Shown piece by piece: positions 51,748 to 63,761 of a DNA stretch of 64,000 bases (position 1 is its first letter; every line of letters starts with the position of its first letter). This DNA is from Notospermus geniculatus. Lineage: Eukaryota > Nemertea > Pilidiophora > Heteronemertea > Lineidae. The stretch covers positions 25,098 to 89,097 of the forward strand of contig NMRB01000159.1 in NCBI GenBank assembly GCA_002633025.1, given 5' to 3'. The notes below the pieces were generated by a model. The model worked only from the letters and a program-made list of their open reading frames with translations, searched no databases and was not told the DNA's origin. A program made the translations under genes and the position numbers.

Positions 51748-52247
51748 NNNNNNNNNNNNNNNNNNNNNNNNNNNNNNNNNNNNNNNNNNNNNNNNNNNNN
51801 NNNNNNNNNNNNNNNNNNNNNNNNNNNNNNNNNNNNNNNNNNNNNNNNNNNNNNNNNNNNNNNNNNNNNNNNNNNNNNNNNNNNNNNNNNNNNNNNNNNN
51901 NNNNNNNNNNNNNNNNNNNNNNNNNNNNNNNNNNNNNNNNNNNNNNNNNNNNNNNNNNNNNNNNNNNNNNNNNNNNNNNNNNNNNNNNNNNNNNNNNNNN
52001 NNNNNNNNNNNNNNNNNNNNNNNNNNNNNNNNNNNNNNNNNNNNNNNNNNNNNNNNNNNNNNNNNNNNNNNNNNNNNNNNNNNNNNNNNNNNNNNNNNNN
52101 NNNNNNNNNNNNNNNNNNNNNNNNNNNNNNNNNNNNNNNNNNNNNNNNNNNNNNNNNNNNNNNNNNNNNNNNNNNNNNNNNNNNNNNNNNNNNNNNNNNN
52201 NNNNNNNNNNNNNNNNNNNNNNNNNNNNNNNNNNNNNNNNNNNNNNN
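51748..52247. other. Assembly gap, 500 N
   Basis: Exactly 500 N, a conventional placeholder size. All ORFs across it are artefacts. Confidence 1.
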
Positions 52248-52355
52248 GAATGTTCCGCTGCACTACACCACTCTGGCAGCTTCAGGGCTGCCACTGGACC
52301 CCTCAAAAATTGGGAATTTTGATGGTCCCGTGTATCAATTTTCAAGGGTCCTTAA

Positions 52356-52559
52356 CTCATCTGCCACGGAGTCCAGCAGACGGCATCTTCTATCAAAGTT
52401 TTCTCACATCCTATGGTATTGATTGAAAAATATTTGAAGAAAGGTTGTTCCTATCAACCATCTGAAGAATGTTTCTTCAAATTTGTTGCAATTAATTTTT
52501 AAAGATTTTAGAAAACTTCAAAAGAAGATACCGTCTGTTCAAACCTGGGGGCAGATGAG
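52356..52559. mobile_element. TTAA-flanked MITE, CTCATCTGCC ends, 204 bp
   Basis: TTAA at 52352 and 52560; ends CTCATCTGCCACGG and GGGGGCAGATGAG. Reverse-orientation sibling of 50769-50972 across the gap. Confidence 0.8.
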
Positions 52560-52563
52560 TTAA

Positions 52564-53081
52564 TCAATTGGTGAACCAGGTTTTTAAATAGCATAGGTCC
52601 TTTCTTTTTTGTTTTGGGGGTAAAAGATACTTTTCGGGGGTTATCACGAGCGCTGCAACTTGATGTTGATATGATGAAAGAATTTCTGTAATCAGAGCAA
52701 GAAAGGTTCCGCGACTTCAAATACTTGAGACGGCACTTTCGATGTCAATTTAAGCAGCAAGAATCGCAAAATTGAGATGTTCATCAGCCACATGTGGTTC
52801 TGCTTGGATTTAATCAACTCACTGGCAAGTTGCCAATAGTGATTGTCATTTGAAAAGTCATGTTGCCATGGCGACGATTCTGCTTGGGAAAATGATGCCG
52901 GCTGTAGGGACACGGACAAGTTGAATCAATTTTTGACATGGTACATTTTTTCCATCCTGAATTCCAAATGAGATGCACTTTAGTAGAAATACAAAGAAAT
53001 ATACAGCATGACTGAATGTACGCTTAACAGGGCAATGTCATAGGGATATGGGCCACAGGCAGGGCAGCAGCGGCGGCAGGA
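52564..53081. other. No gene seen
   Basis: No exon or repeat recognised. Confidence 0.4.
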
Positions 53082-53455
53082 AGAGTGTTGTGGAAAACCA
53101 AACAAGAATCCAAGATGGCCACCATGAGAGCCATCTTGGATTATCAATCAAAGTCCACCTCTGACCAACCAAACTACATGGGGATGATCAATGGTTCACC
53201 AAGCAGTGATGAGCAAACAAAATTCCAAGATGGCCGGCCACCATGGCAGCCATCTTGGGTTATCGAATCAAAGTCCACATTGACCAACCAAAGTACATGG
53301 GGATGTTCAATGGTTCACCAAGCAGTGAAAACCAAACAGGAATCCAAGATGGCCACCACGGCAGCCATCTTGGGTTATCAAAACAATGCCCACCACCAGC
53401 CAACTAAAACTCTTGCCAAAGATTTGCCAAGCAGTGAGTGAAAACCGAACAAGAA
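53082..53455. repeat. Tandem repeat, about 122-bp units, each with a CCAAGATGG dyad
   Basis: Three units start near 53085, 53209 and 53330 (aaaccaaacaagaatccaag-type starts). Each contains ccaagatggcc ... gcagccatcttgg within about 35 bp, an inverted pair of AAGATGG words. Confidence 0.85.
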
Positions 53456-53847
53456 TGCCCTAATTTGGCCATTCAAGCCTCATTTCCTAAACCAGGGAAG
53501 GCAACAAAATGGTAGAAAATGTTTTCCACTTTATGAAGAAGATGAGAGAGCTGTACTCGCGTTCACTCGGCTCATACCCCGGGGTCACTAGTATCACTTC
53601 AAAGCCCTGATAATTATGCTGTTTCTGCCTGTTGTACACAGTATACTCGACATCGAGGAACAACACTGAACAGGAATCAATCAGTGTCTGTGTTTTTCAA
53701 TAGGAATCATGGAACGTTTGAAGATGATATGTGTAGTAAGGAGAGTGGACTCTGAAGCTGACTCGGGCGTAAACATATGATGAGTGATGGATTGCTGCAG
53801 TAATGTACGGAGATGCCATGGCAGCATCTTCAAATCCTATTCATCGT

Positions 53848-54010
53848 CAGAGGTGGATCCATAATTTGGGAAAAGAGGGGGCGCCCTGTGCTAGGGACAT
53901 TGAAATCTGCGGTGAATTTTGATGATTTGCTGCAAATTTCAGAATTTCACAAATGATTTTACAGATTTGTTGGGCGAAAAGGGGGCGTGCGCCCCCTTGG
54001 ATCCGTGCCT
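53848..54010. mobile_element. MITE, agaggtggatccat ends
   Basis: tcagaggtggatccataattt at the left and cccccttggatccgtgcctg at the right; a second copy at 56119-56300. The (c)agggrcggatccA-type ends are like widespread hAT MITEs. Confidence 0.65.
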
Positions 54011-54540
54011 GATTGTTTCGATGGTCCCCGCCATCTTGGTTTCTACGAAGATTTCATGCATACACACTTATCTGGTGGATAAATCAACGCATATGATTGG
54101 TCGGGCGATATGAATGTGCCCACCAGATGTAACTGTGCACGTGAAGTTTTGCGAGAAAGCCAAGATGGCGGAGGGGACATCAAAACGACGAATAGAGGAG
54201 AAACAAGGCGATATATTTATCAGGCTGAAATCAGGCCCATGTTTGAGTACAAGACAGACATCACTGATTCCCTAAGAACTTGTTACAGAAAGAACTGTTC
54301 AAACATTTCCCCTGAAACAACACAAAATGTGACGGTTGCCATTACATTCTGCCTGCTCGGGTTCATCTGCCATGTCTACTCAGGCCAACAATAACCTGCG
54401 AGGATTTATCCCCATTTCACCTTTCCCCAATTTGCCCCCTAATACAAATTCTCCACTCCAGCTCGCCATAACCCTACCCTAGACCTATTAACCATTGGAT
54501 GGCAAATTGGGAAAGAAGGTGAAATGCCGATAGGAAGACA
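54011..54540. other. No gene called
   Basis: A 94-codon plus ORF (54110-54394) with a hydrophobic C-end (AITFCLLGFICHVYSG) has no splice or family support. Confidence 0.35.
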
Positions 54541-54621
54541 CACACTAACAACCAAGTCCAATAACGCCAGGCTAGGAAAACCATCTAGAGGGCAACAACA
54601 GTCGGACACAAGAGGCAAATA

Positions 54622-54880
54622 TAACACAATACGAAATTCCCAGAATTTCACCCGCTGAGGACAGTGATATCTGGGTCAACATGGCTGGCGAGAACTTCCG
54701 CCACATTGATCCTTCAGGGAGTAAATATATGTTTCACCACCTGTAAGGCAAGCAGACAGAAACAAAAGACAAAACACAACAGACAATGTTACAGATTTGT
54801 CGCTGGATTCACCTGATGAGGACGGCCATATCTGGGTCAATGTGGCAGGGGTTCCCCTCACCGGAAGTTGACTCGTGATA
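54622..54880. repeat. Diverged direct duplication, about 185-bp spacing
   Basis: tttcacccgctgaggacag ... atatctgggtcaacatggc near 54646 matches attcacctgatgaggacgg ... atatctgggtcaatgtggc near 54808. Confidence 0.6.
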
Positions 54881-54991
54881 CAGCGTTCATCACCAGCAAA
54901 TGATGATGATAACATAAACAAAGGTGAGACAGGATAGGATGTAAAATCAATCAAGTCCTACCTGAATTATAATTGATTTATCCAAGATTGA

Positions 54992-57900
54992 TTAACCCCA
55001 TCGTACGATCACGTGTCCATAACTCTCGTCGCAAGATCCGAACGTTACGTCACAGAATCCACAGGTCTTTAGACTTCGGCCCAGGACCGTTCCGTCGCCG
55101 TCTTCGTCGTGCTTCCTGCCGAATCAAGCAAAGAACATCCTGATTAGCCACAAGTCGAAGTCTGTGTGCTTGCTTCGTTCACGATTTATTCACATTCAAG
55201 AGAAATCAATAGACGCAACGGTTATGAGATCGTACCACTGACCTCACATGACCTCCTTAGCAACCAATCACAGGGCAGCATCTGATGACGATAGATATTG
55301 AATACCGGAGCTCTGACGTCAATGACATCGATGGTAATAAACACGAGACAGGAATGATTGTGGCCCTGACACGGTAGTATAGACGAGCCGAACGCTGCGA
55401 GCTAGCACTAACGGGGAAGGGAAGACGGTACTGCTACGATGCTAGCTATCAGATGCTAGCCCTGTTCAATGTAGAGATAGCAACATGCCTGCTAGCAATG
55501 CTAGCATTGGTTTGTACACAAACGTTAGCCCGTGTAGCGAGTATACTTGAATATTGGAACGGTAGCATATGTCAAGAGGGGGAATATCTGGAGAGAATTG
55601 AGACAACATAGTAAGGCATAGAATGTCGATATAAGATGGATAGCGGCTGCGCGTAGCGTATTGAACAGGTTGAGGCCGCACTCGTTTAATACGGTGTTTC
55701 TAGACGAGGGTTGCCTGCCATTTGGAGATTTATGCCAGGGCACTAGGCCAAGATTCTTGGGGTGGGTTAGGGGTATCTTGGACTCCCAAGATTCGTGGTA
55801 CAAGTTGGGGTTAGGGTCAGGGTAGGAACAGGATTAGGGTTAGGGTTTAGCAAGTACCACAAATCCCGGGGACCTGAGATGAATCTACTGCTTGCAGGTT
55901 TCCTACAGTTGCATGGTATAGCTAATGTGGTAGGTCAGATTTCTTTGGAATGGGTTTTATGTGTAGGACGAGACGGGTTTGAAGGCAAAAACTCTAGATT
56001 GTAGGCTAGTATTGATATTTTTTTTGCTCAGATGAACTTTTCACCAAATGTGGAGGAATCTTCAGTGAATGAATCTGATCACTTTTAGCAAGAGAAGAAC
56101 ACCCAAGCACCCCCTAGGGTCAGGGGCGGATCCACGATTTGGGAAAAGAGGAGCACCCTCTGCTGGAAACATTAAAATCTGCGGCGAATTTCAAACTCAC
56201 AGATTTGCTCCAAATTTCAGAATTTCACAATCGATTTTACAAATTTGTTGGCCAAAAGGATGAGGCGAGCATCTGGGGCGCCCCCTCTGGATCTGTGCCC
56301 AAGGTTGTCTTTGAAGAACTGCTAGTCAGCAAATCTCTGCTAAAACCCCAACAAGCCTGACAGTCTTACAGGCTGATAGACTCAAAGGACACCTAAATCC
56401 ATTTTGAAGTTTTGACAAATATCAGCATTCAGGGGAACTGTGGACTTCAGAACTACCCGGCTTTTAACTGCATCAAGCTACAGTCCAGTTGCTCGTCGTC
56501 AAGTTGGAGAACAGCGTAGACGGACGCCAAGCTAGCACTACTCTCAGGAGCCCTGCCGCCGTTCCTGCGTACACAGACGTTTTCCAATACCATAAGAGGT
56601 AGCATCAGTTTGACGACTGCAGAGATATCCATGGCGACATAGGCCGAGCCTGAAGAGAACGCAACCAATTGGGCGTCACGTTCTACGTTAGGAGACTGTT
56701 CGTCCGCTACCAGCTTAACAGACAAGATGATGAGTGGAAACAGAAGTGGAGCCTTACCATTTAGGGACCAATGGTACCAGCAGATATGTTTGTAGCCCTT
56801 TTCGTGCCAGTGGCAGTGGCAGTTTCCTGAGAACAAACAAAACCTACCAAATCGTAAATAAACCCTGTCACATAGTATTCATATGAAAGTACTCAGTGAG
56901 ACCTTTCCAATGAATACCTATGTGAGGGGGTTCAGGTGTTATAGAAACCCTCTCACATAGGTATTCACTGGAAAGTGTTCTCAGAGAGCTTTCCAATGAC
57001 CACCCACATGATGGCTTTCTGATGCCTTTCAGGGTTTTTCTTCTCTTTTTTGACAAAACTGTCCTTTGCAGTGAAGGGTTAAATAGACGTGTCCCAATTG
57101 CCGAGATCACAATGATAAAGAATCCCTACACTACCAAATATGTCAAAATGCAGGCACACACAAGTGATGGAACAGCGACCGGTCTGACCGACCTGTAGAT
57201 AGAACAGCCTCGGGTGTTCCTGTGCGTGGGAGTCAAGTAATGAAGGGATATCATAACAAGCCGCTCGAGTCAGCGATGTTTTCTAGCAGGATACAGCGTG
57301 TACTCTGTGGATCAAAAGCTAATGGACGGTATTTTTTGTCAGATGTCAACAGTGCGGCAATCAAGAAAATGGAATAATGACAAGGCAGCTGCCGAGAAGA
57401 ATGTAAAGGCACTGCTCTGTGTGAGTTTTCTTGTGCGAGATGGGCAATTCACAGTTGTTGGTTTCCTTGCATTTTACACCTCGACCTCTGAGACACTGTC
57501 TGCCCATAGTTTTCTCAACCGCGAGTTGCCCAGAGAGAGCCAGTTAGCAACTTGTCTGTGAAAACTGCCGCGTCCAAAAGTACTGAGATAGCCTCGTACC
57601 ACACCTTATTTTTTTACGTTTCAGAGAACGACAAATCAGTTTTTTTGCTGGTTGTCCATGGACAACCTGAATTCCAGAATTTGGTTGTCCGCATCAAACG
57701 TTGATTGCCCGTTGGCCTAAATATTAAGCATTTCATGATAAAGCTGCTCTCAGGGCAGTTGTCCACGGACAACTGATTGGATGAAATGGCTTGTCCGTTT
57801 GGGAAAATCAGTTGTCCCGGGCGCCCGGACAACCAATTTGTCGTTCACTGCGTTTGAATGCTGCTGATGGCCCAAGAAACTTTGATGAAAGATGCCAGGA

Positions 57901-60882
57901 AAAGGAATGGAATTGAAAATATCCTGTGTTGTCAGGAGAGCGGCTGTTGGAGGACAAACTGGTGATTCAAGATTTCTCCCTCTACATCAACACCATGAAC
58001 ATAGACCCTTAGGGTAAAACACACAAGTGTAACCTTAAGCCTAGCGTACATCGGCCTTGCAACTGGAAGCAACTACCGGCAATCGGTTGGCAGCTACATG
58101 GAACCAGCAGCAACTGATCAGATGCTCAAACAGGCCGATGTACGCGCACTGGCAACGCTATTGCTGACTGTTGCCATTAGTTCCAGCCAGTTGCTGATGT
58201 TCTATTCGTTGCCAATGGTTGCTTCTAGTCGTCTTCAGTCACTTCCGATGTACGCTCGCTGGCAATGAATTTCCTCGTTTGTGGAGCACACCTGGTCACG
58301 TGAATGTTTATCACATGATTCCCTGAGTGGTCCGATCGGAAGACATCGACAATTTCCGTGTAGCATTTAGTATCATTGCCTGTTCGATGTGCGCACTCCA
58401 GATTGAAGACCAGATTGTGCCACTTGTTGCCGCAATGACCTGTCGTAACCAATGTGCACGGAATGCGTACATCAATAGCGACAACGTGGAACAAACCCAA
58501 GGGTGAGAAATCTTGCTGAAATCCTGACACCGACTTAGTTCAGCACAAGACTGTACAGAGAGTGATCATTTCCCCTCTCACCAAGTTGCCATCAAGTCAT
58601 CCACCTTTCCACCTGCTCAGGTCTTGATTTGCCTCGTCTTAAGACTAGAGTACAATCTTTATTGCAAGCAGACGACATCTTCCTCGTTTAACATAGGTCA
58701 TTGAACCATCTTTTTGAAGATGGGGATTTGGCCTAGTGTAGTGTGGTGATTGATGCCCAATGCGAGGGTCTGTGGGTTCGAATCTGGTAGGAAGCAATGT
58801 CTTCCACCTTAGAAACCTGTTTCTATTTCATGTTCTGACTATTAAAGGCACTCTTCCACTTGTGTTTTCTCGTGCAAGTCGGCTCGCAAAGCAACTCAAC
58901 CACAGAAATCTGTGGCCAGTGGTTTGTGTCATTGGTGTAGGCCGTAAGGAAACCACCTGGCTTTATCAAGGCTCCTCTAAGTCTGAAATTGAGTAACGTC
59001 AATGCAAATCAAGTGACACTCTCCAAGATGACGAAAAGTCTAGGGGTACAATGTCAGAGGCAAAGACACTTCCAAGACAGAAAGGTCTAGAAGTGTCGAG
59101 GGCTCTAAGCAAATGGGACATGGACAGCAATTTCGCACCATTTCATGGTAATACCGGGTGTAAATGTATTTTACGCGCCGGTCACCCACAGAAAACTGAC
59201 TGCTTTCAATTTGCCCCCCCCCCCCAGTAACGTTCTGAGAAGCTTTATGTCATTGCCAACAATCCTTCACAATGCCAGTGACTTCCGTATTTGTCTCCTG
59301 AACACACGGATGGAAAACTAGAAGTATTACCTTCGTTTTGGTCGATCCCTATCCAGAACGTCCACAGAGTACGTTCATCCTTACTTACAAAACAATCCCG
59401 AACTGTTCCTTGTTTTTCCTTGAATCCTCTACAGTATCATCCTCCACAAATACCTTAGAAAATTTATCCTGAGTAGGCCTACCGTAACTTTAATGGCACG
59501 CACATGGTAAGTAAGATGTTGGTAAGCCAAACCTGTTGTAATAATAACTCACGAAGAGTTGGTCGGCAGGCAGCAGGATGTTGGCGGTACATCCCACCAG
59601 GTGAGGTGGTATCGCCTGATTACGCATGCAGCAACTCCAATACTGACTCCTTTTCAACAAGGTTCTTCCATTCCATCTAAAGTTGCAAGCGCAGCTAGGT
59701 AGGCCGATCGTCGTCAACGAAGAACACAGCTAGGTAGGCCAACCCTCATCAGTGACGAACACAGCTACGTAGGTCGGCCCTCGTCAGTGACAAACACAGC
59801 TACATGTAGGTAGGCCGACCCACGGCAGTGATGAACGCAGCTAGGTAGGTCAGCCCTCGTCAGTGACAAGGGCACTAGGTAGATGTTGACCCTCGTCATT
59901 GACAAACACAGCTACGCAGGTCAGCCCTCGTCAATGACAAATGCAGCGAGGTAGACCGACCCTTGTCAGTGACGAACACAGCTATGTAGGTCGGCCCTCA
60001 TCAGTGACAAGCACAGCTTCTCAGGCCCTCATCAGTAACAAACGAAGCTAGGTAGACTGACCCTCGTCAGTGACTCAGTGCAGAGGTAGGCCGATCCTGG
60101 TCAGCGAAGCCATCAACCCATACAACCTGTTGAGACTGACCTACTGAGGAGCATTTCTGAGATAAGTTGGCCTAGGATATCGTAGGATGTAGAATTTTGG
60201 TTCCAAGATTAGGCAACGTGGTTGTGGCTATATATGGCAACATTACCTATCACAGACGAGTCAATCTTTTCTCTGCTCAGCCTAGAGGAGGTGTGAGCTG
60301 CACGCACCGAGTTCTCTGAGTCCTTGTCAAGTTGCCAAGACAAATTTTCAACAGGACTTTTTGCCGTTTCTTTATAGAGGCATCAACACGCTTTGCTCTT
60401 CCAAATGTCTCCTTCAAAACACACGCCACCTCCGTCCTCTCTCCACAAAAATCAGAGGCTGTACCTTGAGACAAACGCAGAGATGAAAACATAATTCCAG
60501 AAATGTTGTCCGTTCATGTTGTTAATAATTTCCAATAAAAACTCTGTTTGAAAGTGCAGGGAGATGAGTCATAAAGTCTAGGGTTTTGTCGAGGAAATGT
60601 GAAAGGGCCATGTTTATCATATAACAACCTCCCTCAGATTCCTACCCACACGGCAGAGTGAGGTTTCTTGGACTCTTACGCTGAATGTCACTGCGTTGCT
60701 GACTCACGGTTCGACTTCTAAAAATACCTAGTTCAAGTGTTGCAGTCGTGCATTGCATTTTGTACTGAGCGCGGGTTAAAACGGAGACCTGTATCAACTG
60801 TACATTGCTTGACCGCCAAGTGTCTTTGGAAACTCGTAAATCTTGCTGGCCGTGGCAGGGAGAAGGCATCATTTCCACAGTC
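54992..60882 (-). CDS. Unrecognised five-exon gene, C-terminal part
   Basis: Minus-strand exons 60882-60789, 60464-60308, 59676-59553, 56713-56457, 55115-54992. Phases agree at all four joins; about 250 codons to TAA. Readable parts: CGERTEVACVLKETFGRAKR, RTLLKRSQYWSCCMRNQAI followed by PPHLVGCTANILLPADQLF, then QLVAFSSGSAYVAMDISAVV, ASVYAVLQLDDEQLDCSLMQ, and the last exon GTVLGRSLKTCGFCDVTFGSC ending YGHVIVRWG. The C-x2-C ... C spacing at the end could bind zinc. Alternating strands plus a zinc-ribbon tail would suit an OB-fold protein, but that is a guess. The first exon's donor (gtctcc) is weak and another frame there is open through it, so exon 1 is the least certain. Upstream exons were not found. 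Confidence 0.6.
55810..55850 (+). repeat. Short telomere-like TTAGGG stretch
   Basis: ggggttagggtcagggtagg followed by ggattagggttagggtttag. A few degenerate TTAGGG units within an intron of the minus-strand gene. Confidence 0.6.
56119..56300. mobile_element. MITE, second copy of the 53848 family
   Basis: ggggcggatccacgatttgg ... cgccccctctggatctgtgcc, with the same middle (atttcagaatttcacaa) as 53848-54010. Confidence 0.65.
56905..56975. repeat. Palindrome caatgaatacctatgtgagg
   Basis: atgaatacctatgtgaggg near 56911 pairs with ccctctcacataggtattca near 56950, loop about 20 bp. Confidence 0.75.
57626..57845. mobile_element. MITE, GAACGACAAAT ends
   Basis: gaacgacaaatcagtt ... ggttgtccatggacaacc pairs with gttgtccacggacaac ... 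aaccaatttgtcgttc. Several nested GTTGTCC palindromes. Confidence 0.7.
58038..58495. mobile_element. MITE, reversed copy of 48409-48894, right end lost
   Basis: Starts AGCCTAGCGTACATCGGCC after TTA at 58035; the body (tctattcgttgccaatgg, gtggagcacacctggtcacg) is the reverse complement of the first copy. Confidence 0.78.
58694..58798 (+). mobile_element. tRNA-derived SINE head, copy of 45493
   Basis: cattgaaccatctttttg, atttggcctagtg, and the B box ctgtgggttcgaatctgg. Confidence 0.65.
59694..60110. repeat. Minisatellite, about 40-bp units, ten copies
   Basis: Unit words: acacagctaggtaggtcgg and ccctcgtcagtgacaaac. It starts only about 18 bp from the acceptor side of the minus-strand exon 59676-59553. 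Confidence 0.9.
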
Positions 60883-60904
60883 CTAAACATGATGTCTTGG
60901 TGGA

Positions 60905-61270
60905 CTCTACACGTACCTACATTGTACGAATGGTGATGTGGTTGTACCTCTAGATTGCACGAAAGCGCTAAGCCTGATCTGATCTGACCAACCTCGTCAT
61001 GTATGCGAACAGTGATCTGGGCAAATCGCTACCTACATTGTATGAAAGCGCAAACCTCCCAGAGCCTGATGAGGGGATACCTCTACCTAAGTTGTATGAA
61101 AGCACTAACCCCTCCCAAGCTTGATGAGGGGGTACCTCTACCTACACTGTACGAAAGTGCCAACCCCCAAGCCTGATGAGGGGATACCTCTACCTACACT
61201 GTACAAAAGTGCCAACCCCCAAGCCTGATGAGGGGATACCTCTATCTACTTGGTACGAAAGCGCCAACCT
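60905..61270. repeat. Minisatellite, about 58-bp units, about six copies
   Basis: Unit words: ctacctacactgtacgaaag and cctgatgaggggatacctc. The last four units are very similar; the left ones are decayed. Confidence 0.88.
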
Positions 61271-61722
61271 AACGGATGCTTCCCGTCTTCGACAAGGTGG
61301 AACACGATCAATGAACTTCGGGGGAAAGTAGACACAGACAAAGACGGGAGACGCCACGCAACCGACAGAAATAGCCCCGTTGTGTACACTCAATTACCTA
61401 ATCATTCTAAATACATTAATGAGTTCTAGCGACTATCAATCCTGGCACATCGATCTGCGGGCATCGATATTCCCTCATTGGTCCATAATTGCCCCGCTAC
61501 AAATTAAAGTGAGTGAGATCGAGAGGCTGAGGTAACAACAAAGGGCAGCCGAGCATGTGATGTCCATCAATGTTGTATTAGTTGCTCTTTATTTGGAGGG
61601 AATTGACTTTTTTAGATTTCAACCACGGACCATGGCCTTCAGTCAGTTCACCTTCGTGTGCTTTCGGTCCCTATTCTTGGCTGGGTCTCTGGCCTAGGTG
61701 CGCATGGGGAGTATGTATGTCG
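61271..61722. other. No gene seen
   Basis: A minus-strand stretch near 61314-61274 has an acceptor-like tttcccccgaag but is too short to call. Confidence 0.4.
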
Positions 61723-62085
61723 TTTGAAGGCAAAATAATCCAGTAGCATTCCAGTTGGGGCATGACCGTCTGTGGGTACAGGTCTTACGGATTCGCAGCA
61801 TGCCATACGGTCAGATGAACTCTGGTTCAGTTGAGCACAGGGGAGTGCTCAGTTCAATGGGTAGAATGCAAAATAATCCAGTAGCATTCCGGTTGGGTCA
61901 TGGCCGTCTGTGGGGTAGAGGTCTTCCGGGTTCGAAGCATTCAATATGGTCAGGTGACCTTTGGAGCAGCAGAGAGCTCAATTCGAGGGGTAGAAGGCAA
62001 AATAATCCACTTGCCCTGTTGGTTATGGCTGCGTAAGGGGGAGATGTCTTCGAGATACAAAACATTTGATATGGTTTCTCATGGG
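61723..62085. repeat. Tandem repeat, about 138-bp units, 2.6 copies
   Basis: aaaataatccagtagcattcc at 61732 and 61870, and a diverged third at 61999. ORFs in this region are repeat-derived. Confidence 0.85.
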
Positions 62086-62319
62086 CAGGTCATAAAATAG
62101 AAACCCTACCAATCTGTTCTTTGTTATCAGATTCAGAACCTGAAGGCAAGCGAGCCCATATGATAAACTCCTATCCCTATTAATATTGTTGCGCCATGCA
62201 TAAGCACACAGTGTATATTCCGTTCTTAGCCTAGCACTGTGTATAATCAATAGGTTCTGAGAAGAAGAGAGCCACGGATCAATTGACGAGGTTGCAGGCA
62301 GTGTAGTCTCACGAGAGGT

Positions 62320-62480
62320 TGAGCTGGCTTAGTAGAGCAGTGGTTAACGTGTTCGCTGACTGCTGGGAGATGATTATACCCCAGTCACGTTCGTCTCAAG
62401 TTGCACAGTTGGCTCTCAGAGTGGTGCTGCAGAAACATCGGGGACTGACACCGCTGCGTTCTGGCGATCCCCAGTCAGAC
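62320..62480 (+). mobile_element. Decayed tRNA-like SINE
   Basis: gagctggcttagtagagcag ... tggttaacg resembles an A-box region and gttcgtctcaag a worn B box. Confidence 0.45.
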
Positions 62481-63684
62481 CATCCTTTATGTAATACAAA
62501 AGGCTCAGACATGATATCGAAGTCCTCGACGGAGCGTCCAACGCACATTTGCGATCCATTGGCCTTGCTACCACCAGACTAAGATCTATGAGAATGCGCA
62601 ACCTGTTAGCTACGGAGAACCAGGCACCAGGCACGCCTTATCCGATTGACCAGAGGATAAACATGATGCTCTGAACAGTCGAAATTTTGAGTGGGATTCC
62701 TAAAACCGTTCATTCAAATAATTTTTCATAGATTTATAAGTGAAAATATTTGCTTCAGATTTTTAATGACAACGTTGTATTAATAGCACGAAGGCACAAT
62801 TCAAACAATGGCGTACTTAGTTCTCTCCGCCTCCACCAACACATCACAATGAAGTTTAAGTTGACAAAAGCGCACTTTGATGCTCGCTCGGGTACAAACT
62901 ACGATATTTAGACTATTTTTAGATCCTTCTGCAACGGGGCTTATGTATCTAATGTAAATAATTGATAGCGCTAAAAATAACCAATACATTCAAAATTTAG
63001 TGGGTGAGGTTGAAAATGTTTACCTACTGATTTTGACAACGCTATTTATTGTGGATTTTTTCACATTTTTTTTTCGTAGGCCTACAGAGTTTTTCAACAT
63101 GCAGGCCTCTGCCCAGGAAGCAGAATTCTATCACTTCAGAACCTACACCAACGGCTGAATAGACCGAGTAATTCAGTGTGAAAATGTCATGTGGCTATCA
63201 TCGCCACCAGGGTTGCAAAGCCTCCCGTCTCCATGGACCGGCCGGATTTAGATAAAAACTTTTGTATTATGAGACGCATAAGCTCAGCAATGTAGATATT
63301 GGTTCGACAGTATGCATTATTTTCAGGAGACAATTTGTTGATTGCTGAGCAAGTCACGAACTTCTACACTGAGGTCAATGAACTGTCTGACAGCAACGCT
63401 GGAGGGTTTTGAGACTCTGAGATTAGATTTCTGACGCTTGTTCTCAAATGACGTGGCAGTGAGTGTACACGTTAAGCATATTACATGGAAAAGACAGTTG
63501 CGACAATTTTTTGGGGAGGGGGAGGCAGGGGAAGTCACTGAAACCGCTGAAACATTTGGCTGTTTCAGGGTTAAATCATGGTGTATTTCACACAAATAAT
63601 TTATATGTTACCTTTATATCCTTTGGGAGCTGTGTCAGTTGTGAACCTGGGAAGTCGCTACATTTGACACCTCGGAATCCATGA
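62481..63684. other. No gene called
   Basis: Around 63325-63410 both strands are open: plus has a good acceptor (attattttcag) then GDNLLIAEQVTNFYTEVNEL to a stop; minus reads SVAVRQFIDLSVEVRDLLSN to a stop. I cannot tell which, if either, is real. Confidence 0.4.
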
Positions 63685-63761
63685 TCAGATGGAAAACACG
63701 GAATTCTCGGCGAGCTGTGCGTCGTCGTCCTCTAATTCAGATCCCGTGTGCTGCTCTGATT
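63685..63761 (-). CDS. Probable 3'-terminal exon, acidic tail
   Basis: Strong minus-strand acceptor (cgcttgtattctttcag, to 63762) followed by SEQHTGSELEDDDAQLAENS and VFSI, then TGA at 63687-63685. 77 nt, starting in phase with two leading bases. The next exon upstream would be beyond the window. The plus strand is also open (MENTEFSASC...), but it is Ser/Cys-rich in the way a mirror of acidic codons would be, so I prefer the minus reading. Confidence 0.45.

Noticed and set aside
51592-52426. Long ORFs across the second N gap
   Set aside because: They consist mainly of N codons.
53085-53441. 118-codon ORF across the CCAAGATGG repeat
   Set aside because: Its residues simply repeat with the DNA unit; the unit is not a multiple of three throughout.
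55810-55850. Chromosome end
   Set aside because: Only a few degenerate TTAGGG units inside a gene intron.
61755-62036. 93-codon ORF
   Set aside because: Derived from the 138-bp tandem repeat.
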